Part shown: piece after piece, positions 8,846 through 16,372 of the stretch | Position numbering within the stretch: position 1 is the stretch's first letter | How the letters are laid out: each line of letters opens with the position of its first letter | Origin: Limnobacter alexandrii | GTDB taxonomy: Bacteria > Pseudomonadota > Gammaproteobacteria > Burkholderiales > Burkholderiaceae_B | Direction: 5' to 3' | Assembly (NCBI RefSeq): GCF_005871185.1 | Contig: NZ_SWKN01000008.1 | Location: forward strand, 388,967 to 452,966 | Length of the DNA: 64,000 nt | Position numbers and translations under genes: made by a program | Notes under the pieces: model-generated | Seen by the model: the letters and a program-made list of their open reading frames with translations, nothing else | Databases searched by the model: none | What the model was told of the DNA's origin: nothing

Positions 8846-10974
8846 GGTTCAACCTGTTTGTCTTGTTTGCTGTGTGTGGCCAGCGCCTTGGCTGCGTGCA
8901 GCACTTCAGCTTTGCTTCCCTGCGCATGAATTTGGCCTTGCTGCATAAGGACCAGGCTGTTGGCGCACCCAAGCAAGCCCAGTTTGTGTGTGGTGAATAC
9001 GAGAATGGTTTGCTCAGGCAGTTGCTGTAGGTGTTGGGTCAGCTGATTTTCCATGTGTTGATCCAGGCAAACGGTGGGTTCATCAAGAACAATCAATTGC
9101 GGCTGCCCAGCCAGCGCCCTGCACAGTGATATCGCCTGTTTTTGCCCAGAAGACAAATTGTTGCCCTGGCTTTCAATGGCCATGTGTAGTCCGTCCGGGT
9201 GTTGGTCTACCCAGTCTTTTAAACCCAGTTGCCGTATCACTTGCCAGCAGTCTGCGGTGTTGATGTGGGGGCGCATGAAGCGAATGTTGTCGAGCAAACT
9301 TCCTTTGATCAGCACTGGTGGCTGGCTGGCGTATCCCACTTTGGATTGAAATTCACTGCTGTGAAAATGCTCAATCGACAGTTTGTTGACAGTGAGTTGA
9401 CCCTGATCACATTTGAGCTGTTGAACCAGAAGTTTCAGCAGCGAGGTTTTCCCGGAGCCGGTTGTGCCGATAACCCCCAGCCGACCGCCTGAATCCAGTT
9501 TCAGGCTCACATTTTGAAGAATGAAATCGAAGGGTTGTGCTGTGTGGTGGCTGCGCCCTGGCTTAAGTACGCTCGCGAATTCAAGCGAAATGTTGTCAAC
9601 ACGCTCAAGCGCTGCGCCTTGTGCCACTGGTTGATTTTGCCGACTCAAGAATTTGTCGAGTTCTTCAAAGCTGGCTTGGGCCGAATGGGTTTGCACCAAA
9701 TGCGCCTGTAACTTTTGAATGGGTGCAAAGCATCGCATGGTCAGCATGGACACTGCGATCAAACCACCCACCGTGAGTTGTTTTTCAACAATGAAGTAAA
9801 CACCCAGTGCAATGGTCAGTACCCAGCTGCTTTGTTGTAGCAGATGAATTCGCTGGTTGACTGCAAACAGTTGATCTCGGACGGCGTTGCCGCACAAACG
9901 CGATTTCAATTGCAGTTTGTTCAGCAAGTGGCTGTGGCCCTGCTGCACGCCATGGGCTTGAATGTTGTCCAGGCAGGCCAGTGAATCAAGCCACTGGCTT
10001 TGGGTTTCGCGGCTTTGCCGCATTTGGTTTTGTCCAAGCCGGGAAATGGTTCTGTGCGAGGTGGCGACGAACAACAGGGTCAATGCAATTACGCCACCCG
10101 CAATCAGCAGGAAAGCTGGGTGAATCAGGGTAATGACGGCCAAAAAGAGCAGCAAAAAGGGCAGGTCGATCAGGGCCAGCAGGAATACACCGGTGATCAA
10201 TTCCCGCAGTTGTTCAAATGAGCGCAGATGTTGCAAAAGTAGGGCGGGCTCTGTGTTGTGGACCGGCACATTCAGCAAGCATTTCGACAGGTGTGTGGTG
10301 CAGCGGGTGTCGATCGAGGTCGCGGCAATTTCCATCAAACGGTGGCGGGCATGCTTTAACGCATGTTCAAAGCCCAGGCAAAGGAATACACCCAAGAGCA
10401 GCGCAATCATGGACGCGTAAGCCTGATTGGGGATGATTCGGTCATACACCTGAAGTGAAAAAAGAGGACCTGCCAGGGCCAGCAGGTTGATCAGCAGCGA
10501 GGCGTAGACAACTGGTTTGAAGCTTCCGTTTTCGAAGTTCAGAGCCTCGCGCAACCATTGGCTGTCGCGAAGTTGTTGCCAAAAACCAAGCAGGTTAGAT
10601 TGTGCAGGGGTGTTGTGGGTGTGGGCATGCCCGGGTTTTTTTGCATCAATTTGAAGCGCCCATTTCAAGGCTGTCAGTTCGGGGTTTTGGGCAATCAGTT
10701 CTTCAAGTCGCCCGCACTGACCGTTGTGCAGCATGGCCAGCGTGTGCATGCCCAAGTGCTTGATTTCATCGGGGGCTACGTCGTGAAACAGCTGACAGGA
10801 AATATTGCAGGCCGAGAGGTAGGCCAAGAGCTGGTTCAGTTCTGCGTTTTCGGTGGATTCAATCAGGTCGGCTTGCAGGGCCCATTGGCTGGGTACAAAC
10901 TCCAGTCCCAATTCTTCAAGAACACTGCACACGGCGTGTTGAAGGGGCTTGATGGGGCGGGGATCTTGGAGCAT
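8842..10974 (-). CDS. Type I secretion ABC transporter, permease/ATPase
   Basis: This is a 710-residue inner-membrane exporter with fused membrane and ATPase domains, of the HlyB/LapB group. The N-terminal 130 residues resemble a degenerate C39 peptidase-like domain with no recognisable catalytic Cys motif, so it probably docks substrates rather than cutting a leader. Transmembrane segments span about residues 155-430. The nucleotide-binding domain has Walker A GTTGSGKTS (about 500), signature LSSGQKQAISLCRAL and Walker B LIVLDEPT. It is the first gene of the minus-strand secretion operon. No Shine-Dalgarno sequence is evident, and an imperfect hairpin ends three bases before the ATG. Confidence 0.92.
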   Translation of the reverse strand: MLQDPRPIKPLQHAVCSVLEELGLEFVPSQWALQADLIESTENAELNQLLAYLSACNISCQLFHDVAPDEIKHLGMHTLAMLHNGQCGRLEELIAQNPELTALKWALQIDAKKPGHAHTHNTPAQSNLLGFWQQLRDSQWLREALNFENGSFKPVVYASLLINLLALAGPLFSLQVYDRIIPNQAYASMIALLLGVFLCLGFEHALKHARHRLMEIAATSIDTRCTTHLSKCLLNVPVHNTEPALLLQHLRSFEQLRELITGVFLLALIDLPFLLLFLAVITLIHPAFLLIAGGVIALTLLFVATSHRTISRLGQNQMRQSRETQSQWLDSLACLDNIQAHGVQQGHSHLLNKLQLKSRLCGNAVRDQLFAVNQRIHLLQQSSWVLTIALGVYFIVEKQLTVGGLIAVSMLTMRCFAPIQKLQAHLVQTHSAQASFEELDKFLSRQNQPVAQGAALERVDNISLEFASVLKPGRSHHTAQPFDFILQNVSLKLDSGGRLGVIGTTGSGKTSLLKLLVQQLKCDQGQLTVNKLSIEHFHSSEFQSKVGYASQPPVLIKGSLLDNIRFMRPHINTADCWQVIRQLGLKDWVDQHPDGLHMAIESQGNNLSSGQKQAISLCRALAGQPQLIVLDEPTVCLDQHMENQLTQHLQQLPEQTILVFTTHKLGLLGCANSLVLMQQGQIHAQGSKAEVLHAAKALATHSKQDKQVEP

Positions 10975-10977
10975 GTA

Positions 10978-11025
10978 AGGGGCCGAAATTCAAGAGCGCC
11001 CATGGTAGCGCTTGAATTTACCCCT
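10978..11025 (-). promoter_or_regulatory. 48-base imperfect hairpin abutting the secretion ATPase start codon
   Basis: Arms AAATTCAAG(A)GCGC (10986-10999) and GCGCTTGAATTT (11008-11019), extended by AGGGG/CCCCT, form a long imperfect dyad in the 99-base gap between moeA and the ATPase gene. It lies three bases before the ATPase ATG, so in RNA it would occupy the initiation region. It could be an operator, a translational control hairpin, or a terminator for the moaA-moeA operon, although it has no T tract. Confidence 0.45.
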
Positions 11026-11073
11026 GAAAATCACTCACTTGGTTCACTCCCCCGGGTGGGGTTGATTGGGACA

Positions 11074-12318
11074 TTAAATCAGTCCCTCGAAAGGCAGTGC
11101 CAACGCAGTGTCACCTGCTTTCAAATCACCTTGTTCGTGTTCCAGCACCAGCAAGCCATCAGATTCGGACATGCTGCGCAATATTCCGGATCCCTGCGCA
11201 CCAGTCAGGTGTGCAGTCAATACGCCGTTTTCCATCACCAATCTGGCTCGTTGATACTCAGTTCGCCCCGGGCGCTTGCGTACGTTTTGAGCCAACCTGG
11301 CGCTCACCATGGGAATTGGCAGGGCGTTGGCATGGGCCAGCTTGAACAGCGCATCACGCACAAATGCGTAGAAGGTGACCATGACTGCAACCGGATTGCC
11401 GGGCAGGCCAAACAGATAAGCGGAGTCGCCAGTGCTTTTGTTGTGCACCTGACCAAACGCCATTGGGCGCCCGGGGCGCATGGCAATTTTCCAGAAATTA
11501 ACGCTGCCCAGTTTTTCCATCACGTGTTTGGTGTAATCGGCTTCGCCCACAGATACACCACCTGATGTCAAAATGACATCGGCCTGGTCCATGGCCTGTA
11601 ACATGGCTTGTTCAAGGGCTTCCGGGGAGTCGTGTGCCACACCCATGTCGAGTAATTCAATGAAGCGCAGCCGGGTCAACATGCCCCACAGGGTGTAGCG
11701 GTTGCTGTCGTACACGCAGCCTTCGTCCAGTGGCTGACCTAAAGACCGCAATTCGTCTCCAGTGGAAAAGAATGCAACCCGCAATTTTCTACGCACTGAA
11801 ATTTCCGCTATTCCCAGTGAGGCCAGTAAACCCAGATCGGCAGGCCGAAGCACTTTGCCAGCACGCAGGGCGGGTTTCCCGATTGTCAGGTCTTCACCGG
11901 CCAGTCGGCGGTTGTCTCCAGCCCTCACTGCACCTGGCGGAAAACTGATCAGGTCGCCACTCACTGTGGCATTTTCTTGAACCAGTACAGTGTCGCAATT
12001 CTCTGGCATGACTGCGCCAGTCATGATTCGCACGCATTCACCTTCGCCACAGGTGCCTGCATAGGCCTTGCCCGCGTAGGCTGTGCCAACCATTTTCAGG
12101 TTGGTGATCTCGGCGTTTTTCAGGCAGTTGCTGTTGAACGCATAACCATCCATCGCAGAATTGTCGTGTGCAGGCACATTGATGGGCGACAGTAAGTCGG
12201 CGGCCAACACCTGGTCCAATGCATCGCGAATGGCCACTGTGCGGGTGCCTGTGATGGGGTGGAGCAGCGCCAGTATTTTCAGTCGCGCTTCTTCGACCGT
12301 TTGAAAATCAGTTTCCAT
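11074..12318 (-). CDS. moeA: Molybdopterin molybdenumtransferase MoeA
   Basis: This is a 414-residue enzyme that inserts molybdate into adenylylated molybdopterin to give molybdenum cofactor. Family motifs are the N-terminal SPINVPAHDNSAMDGYAF, the central substrate-binding segments (FFSTGDEL, TSGGVSVGEADYT) and FGLPGNPVAVMVTF. The C-terminal beta-barrel domain IV is present. It is the last gene of the moaA-fdhD-mobA-moeA minus-strand operon, 15 bases after mobA, and serves the nearby formate dehydrogenase. Confidence 0.95.
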   Translation of the reverse strand: METDFQTVEEARLKILALLHPITGTRTVAIRDALDQVLAADLLSPINVPAHDNSAMDGYAFNSNCLKNAEITNLKMVGTAYAGKAYAGTCGEGECVRIMTGAVMPENCDTVLVQENATVSGDLISFPPGAVRAGDNRRLAGEDLTIGKPALRAGKVLRPADLGLLASLGIAEISVRRKLRVAFFSTGDELRSLGQPLDEGCVYDSNRYTLWGMLTRLRFIELLDMGVAHDSPEALEQAMLQAMDQADVILTSGGVSVGEADYTKHVMEKLGSVNFWKIAMRPGRPMAFGQVHNKSTGDSAYLFGLPGNPVAVMVTFYAFVRDALFKLAHANALPIPMVSARLAQNVRKRPGRTEYQRARLVMENGVLTAHLTGAQGSGILRSMSESDGLLVLEHEQGDLKAGDTALALPFEGLI

Positions 12319-12333
12319 AACTTGCCTTGCTAC

Positions 12334-12927
12334 TCAGGATTTCTGTTCAAGTTCTTTGAGCTCTTCGAGGGTGTTGACGTTGTGAAAGGCTGCCTCATCG
12401 TCAAACTCAACCGCCTCGTGCGGAATGTTGGCGTACCAGGCGTCAATTTTCCGACCGCCCTTGCGCAGGAACTCTTCCATGCTGGGCAACAGTTCGGTGC
12501 GCATCATGCAGAACACCGGATGGTGACGGCCTTTGGTGGATGCAACGGTCAACATCAGTCCAACATTTTTTTCAAATGGTGCGCTCAGTTTTTCCACAAG
12601 ATTGGACGGGAACATGGGTACGTCACACGGTACTGTGACCAGAAAGGGCACGGTTGCGTAACTGAGGGCGGTTTGCATGCCTGCCAGTGGGCCAGCAAAA
12701 TCGGGTTGCTGGTCACAAATTACAGGTATGCCAAAGCCTTCATAAACACCAATATTTCGGTTGGCATTGATGGTCATGCTGCCCACCTGACCATTCAGTC
12801 GCATCATGGCATGGAGTGCCAGCGGTGCATTTTTGAAATTGCGAAGTCCTTTGTCGATGCCACCCATGCGACGGCCCATGCCGCCCGCGAGGATAACGCC
12901 GGTGATGTCATCCAGAGAGATACTCAT
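12334..12927 (-). CDS. mobA: Molybdenum cofactor guanylyltransferase MobA
   Basis: This is a 197-residue nucleotidyltransferase that links GMP to molybdenum cofactor to form the guanine dinucleotide form used by DMSO-reductase-family enzymes such as formate dehydrogenase. The N-terminal GTP-binding signature LAGGMGRRMGGIDKGL (about residues 14-29) and the metal-binding VTVPCDVPMFP are intact. The length is normal. Its start overlaps the fdhD stop by 4 bases. The dinucleotide cofactor fits the catalytic subunit encoded on the opposite strand. Confidence 0.94.
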   Translation of the reverse strand: MSISLDDITGVILAGGMGRRMGGIDKGLRNFKNAPLALHAMMRLNGQVGSMTINANRNIGVYEGFGIPVICDQQPDFAGPLAGMQTALSYATVPFLVTVPCDVPMFPSNLVEKLSAPFEKNVGLMLTVASTKGRHHPVFCMMRTELLPSMEEFLRKGGRKIDAWYANIPHEAVEFDDEAAFHNVNTLEELKELEQKS

Positions 12928-13808
12928 GCGTATTGTGTGTCAGTTAAAGAGTTGAATCGATGTGTGCCGGTGTAGAGCAAATAATGTTTGCCCTGGCAGC
13001 GGCCCAGCATGGTGATGTTGAGTTTTTGGGCAATTTCATAGCCCATTTGCGTCAGGCCCGAGCGAGACACGAGAACCGGTATGCCCATCTGGGCACACTT
13101 GATGACCATCTCGGAAGTGAGCCTGCCGGTGGTGTAGAAAATTTTGTCCTCGCCGGTCATGCCATGCAACCACATTTGGCCAGCGATTGCATCCACGGCA
13201 TTGTGCCTACCCACGTCTTCAACAAACAGCAAAATTTCTCCCCGATTTTCGCCGCTGTTGGAACACAGCGCGCAACCGTGCACGGCACCTGCTTGCTTGT
13301 AAATTGATTCGTGTTTTCTCACGTGGTCCATCACGCCGTACAACACATCTTGCGACAGGTTGTAGGCATTGCTTAACTGAACCTTGTCGAGGTCTTCCAT
13401 CAGGTCGCCAAATACAGTGCCTTGTCCGCAACCTGATGTGGTTGTTTTCTTTTCCAGTTTTTGCGCTTTCTCGGTGGTTTCCCAAATGGTTTGGCCTGTG
13501 TTTTTCAACACGGTAGATGTCACGGCCACACTCTCTGTTTCCCAGTCCACATGAATTGCTGCAATTTCGGAGGGGTCGGCCACCAATCGCTGATTGCGCA
13601 GCCAGCCCAGCGCCAAGGCCTCGGGTTGAGCGCCCAGCGTCATGATGGTCAACAGTTCTTTTTTGTCGAAGTACAAAGTAAGTGGATGTTCACCAGAAAT
13701 TTGAACGGGCACCTGTTCACCACGCTCATTGATTGCCGTTATTTCAACCGTGCTGGGTATGCTTGCGTGGGTAGTTTGTATTTGTGCTGCTGCCATAACT
13801 TGCTTCAA
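12924..13808 (-). CDS. fdhD: Formate dehydrogenase accessory sulfurtransferase FdhD
   Basis: This is a 294-residue protein that passes sulfur from a cysteine desulfurase to the molybdenum centre of formate dehydrogenase. The family core is clear: YFDKKELLTIMTLGA, the cysteine loop SGCGQGTVFGD, and the C-terminal FVEDVGRHNAVDAIAG and YTTGRLTSEMVIKCAQMGIPVLVSRS. Only one cysteine is visible in the loop, where some homologues carry a CxxC pair. An alternative ATG at 13796 would remove four residues. It lies 8 bases after the moaA stop and overlaps mobA by 4 bases. Confidence 0.95.
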   Translation of the reverse strand: MKQVMAAAQIQTTHASIPSTVEITAINERGEQVPVQISGEHPLTLYFDKKELLTIMTLGAQPEALALGWLRNQRLVADPSEIAAIHVDWETESVAVTSTVLKNTGQTIWETTEKAQKLEKKTTTSGCGQGTVFGDLMEDLDKVQLSNAYNLSQDVLYGVMDHVRKHESIYKQAGAVHGCALCSNSGENRGEILLFVEDVGRHNAVDAIAGQMWLHGMTGEDKIFYTTGRLTSEMVIKCAQMGIPVLVSRSGLTQMGYEIAQKLNITMLGRCQGKHYLLYTGTHRFNSLTDTQYA

Positions 13809-13816
13809 TGAATTCC

Positions 13817-14935
13817 TTAACCGCCGATGTAAGACATTTCGATTCTATCTTTGGGCTGTGTGGTGTTCTCGGTTCGAATTTCGCTGTAGCGATCGGCCCT
13901 GACAGACCACAGGTTTCTGATTGCATGATTCAGTTGCTCACCGATTTCCTCGGGCGAGGCATTCGAGCGAATCAGCGGTTTTAAATCATGCCCCTTGCTT
14001 GCAAACAGGCAGGTGTAAAGCTTGCCTTCAGTGGACAATCGAATGCGGGTGCAGTCTTTGCAGAAGGCTTGTGTTACCGAAGAAATGACGCCAATTTCAC
14101 CTGTGCCATCGCTGTACTTCCAGCGTTCTGCCACTTCGCCAGTGTAGTTTGCGTCCAGCATTTGCAACTGAGACACCTGTTGGGAAATCATGTTGATGAT
14201 ACGCGCCGAGGGCACTACCTCATCCATTTTCCAGCCATTGCTGCTGCCCACATCCATGTACTCAATGAATCGCAAAATGTGCGGTGTGCCTTTGAAGTGT
14301 TTGGCCATTGGAAGCACCTGGTCGTCATTCATGCCACCTTTCACCACCATGTTCACCTTGATTGGTCCCAGTCCAGCCTCATGGGCGGCTTCAATGCCGT
14401 CCAGCACTTCATCCACCGAGAAGTCCACATCGTTCATGGCTTTGAATACAGCATCGTCTATTGCATCAAGGCTGACTGTGACGCGGTTCAGTCCGGCCTC
14501 TTTCAAAATTTTCGATTTCTTGCGCAGTAATGTGCCATTGGTGGTCAAGGTGATCTCAACCGGTTTGCCGCCGGGTGTGCGCAAGCGCGCCAGTTGTTCA
14601 ATCAGGATTTCAATGTTTTTGCGAAGCAGCGGTTCGCCCCCGGTGAGGCGAATTTTCTCCACACCCAGTGCGACGAATTCCTTGGCAATCTGCTCGATTT
14701 CTTCAAAGCTGAGCAAGTCTTTGTGCGGCAGGAACTGGTAGTCCTTGTCGAAAATCGACTTGGGCATGCAGTACACGCAACGGAAGTTGCAGCGGTCCGT
14801 GACAGAAATACGCAAGTCATGAAGCCTGCGATTGAAATGATCTTTTGCGGGTACTTCAATGTTTTGCGGTGCGCTGAAATTCAAAGGAATTACGCGCGAA
14901 TTGTCCTGGACCAGTTGAATAACTCGGTCTGTCAT
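13817..14935 (-). CDS. moaA: GTP 3',8-cyclase MoaA
   Basis: This is a 372-residue radical-SAM enzyme for the first step of molybdopterin synthesis, rearranging GTP to 3',8-cyclo-GTP. The N-terminal radical-SAM cluster motif CNFRCVYC (about residues 52-59), the SAM-binding LTGGEPLLR, and the C-terminal second-cluster cysteines ([10 protein letters not shown] and TCLF) are all present. It is the first gene of the cofactor operon and is transcribed divergently from the DUF3305 gene. The gap between them contains a GATAC-N7-GTATC dyad. The partner gene moaC is not in the window. Confidence 0.95.
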   Translation of the reverse strand: MTDRVIQLVQDNSRVIPLNFSAPQNIEVPAKDHFNRRLHDLRISVTDRCNFRCVYCMPKSIFDKDYQFLPHKDLLSFEEIEQIAKEFVALGVEKIRLTGGEPLLRKNIEILIEQLARLRTPGGKPVEITLTTNGTLLRKKSKILKEAGLNRVTVSLDAIDDAVFKAMNDVDFSVDEVLDGIEAAHEAGLGPIKVNMVVKGGMNDDQVLPMAKHFKGTPHILRFIEYMDVGSSNGWKMDEVVPSARIINMISQQVSQLQMLDANYTGEVAERWKYSDGTGEIGVISSVTQAFCKDCTRIRLSTEGKLYTCLFASKGHDLKPLIRSNASPEEIGEQLNHAIRNLWSVRADRYSEIRTENTTQPKDRIEMSYIGG

Positions 14936-14973
14936 CGTTCAATCCCTCGCCCCATGGGGCAAACTCCTATTGT

Positions 14974-14990
14974 GATACTTGTACTGTATC
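14974..14990. promoter_or_regulatory. GATAC-N7-GTATC inverted repeat between moaA and DUF3305 genes
   Basis: Perfect 5-base arms with a 7-base spacer lie about 40 bases before moaA and 100 bases before the presumed DUF3305 start. A similar repeat (TTGATAC-N8-GTATCAA) lies upstream of the formate dehydrogenase structural operon. The shared half-site suggests one regulator for both units; the regulator is not identified. Confidence 0.45.
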
Positions 14991-15091
14991 TTCTAATCTG
15001 TTAACCATGAATTGTGCCCTTACTGACGGGCACCGGCAACTCGCAGAGGTGTTTTTTGAGCGCAAATTTTTTGGTGCTGGGTGAACTGGCT

Positions 15092-15523
15092 TTGAATGTC
15101 AAAATTGGGAAGGTGATGCAAAAGTCGCCTTGGCAGCCGTTTCGTTGGCAGGTTCTGGAAATGTGCCCGGCCGATATGCCTTTAACGCAGGGCAACGAGG
15201 AATTCGTGCAAACCGTGAAGGCCGAGGTTTATCAAGACCAGTTGCAAGGTTATTTTTTGAATCTTGACACCGAAACCCCTTACATTTTTTTCTGTGTGCG
15301 TTACCCCGAGGACAACAAAAGCCTGATGCCTTCGGTGTTCGAGGCCACGTTAAGTTACGACGAAGCCGCACGCTGGATGGATTCGAATGAGGAAGTCCAA
15401 ACTCTTCCCTTGCCCGCACCCGTGGCCAGTTGGCTGGCGGAGTTGGTTCAGGCCAAGTACCAACCGGAGCCCAAACAGCGCAGGCGCCCGCAGTCCTTTG
15501 TAAAACCAGGGGAGCGCGGTTAA
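15092..15523 (+). CDS. DUF3305 domain protein
   Basis: This is a protein of about 143 residues of the DUF3305 family, which occurs almost only in formate dehydrogenase gene clusters and has no proven function. The conserved part is at the N-terminus (VKIGKVMQKSPWQPFRWQV), followed by YQDQLQGYFLNLDTETPYIFFCVRY. The start is uncertain. TTG 15092 has a GGTGA seven bases upstream and begins just before the conserved domain. GTG 15074 and GTG 15014 are in-frame alternatives. It is followed 4 bases later by the DUF3306 gene, with which it always seems to travel. Confidence 0.8.
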   Translation: MNVKIGKVMQKSPWQPFRWQVLEMCPADMPLTQGNEEFVQTVKAEVYQDQLQGYFLNLDTETPYIFFCVRYPEDNKSLMPSVFEATLSYDEAARWMDSNEEVQTLPLPAPVASWLAELVQAKYQPEPKQRRRPQSFVKPGERG

Positions 15524-15527
15524 AGCC

Positions 15528-16190
15528 ATGAGCGACAATTTTCTAAGCAGGTGGTCGAAGCGAAAACTGGAAGCCAGGGAGCAAGAGAAGCAAACCGAAA
15601 CGCTGCTGGATCAACCCAAACAGTTACCAGAGCAAGCTGTTGCGTCACAGCCTGCCGATGTCGCCAAGGCAGACAACGGTCCCTCGGTGGAGGTGCCTGA
15701 GCTTGAATTGCCTTTGCCCACCGAGGCTGATTTGCAGGCTGTGGAGCAGGGCGGTGATATCAAAGCGTTTATGGTCGACAAAGTCTCGGCTGAGCTAAAA
15801 AACAAGGCCTTCAAAGCATTGTTTTCTCGTCCGGAGTTCAATGTCATGGATGGGTTGGACATTTACATTGATGACTACAACAAGTTCACACCCTTGAGCC
15901 AAGAGGACATTGGCAAGATGACTTTGTCGAAGCAGCTGTTGAGTCGACCTGACCTTGAGCTACCGAAAATAGATGACATCAAAGAAGGTTTGAATGCTTT
16001 GGAGTTGCCAAAGGACGAATCATCAGAAAGTTCGACCCTTGTGCTAGACAAACAGGATGACGAAGCGAAGGTCGAAGAAGATGAAAACCAGATTGATGAT
16101 GGGGTTAGGGTAATCCCTGATGGTTTGCAAGCCATTGATTCAAAAGAACTGTCGACAGAGCGATCGTTCGAAAATTCGCCCAAAAAATGA
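15528..16190 (+). CDS. DUF3306 domain protein
   Basis: This 220-residue acidic protein belongs to the DUF3306 family, recognised by its N-terminus SDNFLSRWSKRKLEAREQEK and the central block where FSRPEFNVMDGLDIYIDDYN occurs. The rest is low-complexity, rich in glutamate, aspartate and serine, and probably disordered. The function is unknown; the family accompanies DUF3305 and formate dehydrogenase genes, so a maturation or assembly role is inferred. A 182-base regulatory gap follows before the structural operon. Confidence 0.82.
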   Translation: MSDNFLSRWSKRKLEAREQEKQTETLLDQPKQLPEQAVASQPADVAKADNGPSVEVPELELPLPTEADLQAVEQGGDIKAFMVDKVSAELKNKAFKALFSRPEFNVMDGLDIYIDDYNKFTPLSQEDIGKMTLSKQLLSRPDLELPKIDDIKEGLNALELPKDESSESSTLVLDKQDDEAKVEEDENQIDDGVRVIPDGLQAIDSKELSTERSFENSPKK

Positions 16191-16197
16191 TCTTCAT

Positions 16198-16244
16198 TTG
16201 ATACATTTTGTCGTATCAATTGTTCAAGTCGATACAGACAAAAT
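16198..16244. promoter_or_regulatory. Overlapping GATAC/GTATC dyads, candidate enhancer sites
   Basis: TTGATAC-N8-GTATCAA (16198-16219) is a perfect 7-base inverted repeat. A second overlapping dyad pairs ATTTTGTC-GTATC (16205-16217) with GATAC-A-GACAAAAT (16231-16244). The sites lie about 80-125 bases upstream of the sigma-54 -24 element, a normal distance for an activator binding site. A perfect palindrome TTGTATACAA follows at 16261-16270. Confidence 0.5.
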
Positions 16245-16322
16245 GCACCACCCCGCTTTCTTGTATACAAAACAACCACCCTAGTTCGATGATTTTAAAT
16301 AAGAAAAATTTCATGGTGTATG

Positions 16323-16338
16323 TGGCACAAGTTTTGCA
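16323..16338 (+). promoter_or_regulatory. Sigma-54 promoter of the formate dehydrogenase operon
   Basis: TGGCAC-N5-TTGCA matches the sigma-54 (RpoN) -24/-12 consensus, with the GG and GC pairs exactly 12 bases apart. Transcription would start near 16349, about 24 bases before the first ATG of the operon. This predicts dependence on RpoN and an enhancer-binding activator, neither of which is encoded in the window. Confidence 0.75.
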
Positions 16339-16372
16339 ATTAATAGACAAATAATCAAAATAGAAGTAATCA

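Noticed and set aside
10558..11565. 335-codon plus-strand frame
   Set aside because: It runs antisense across the clearly recognised secretion ATPase and moeA genes and shows no family motif.
14936..15013. ModE or molybdenum-cofactor riboswitch site before moaA
   Set aside because: No CGTTATAT-type half-sites and no conserved riboswitch stems were recognised in this short gap.
16194..16222. FNR/Anr box upstream of the formate dehydrogenase operon
   Set aside because: TTGAT and ATCAA are present but are 12 bases apart instead of four, so the site does not fit FNR. It is better read as the longer GATAC dyad.
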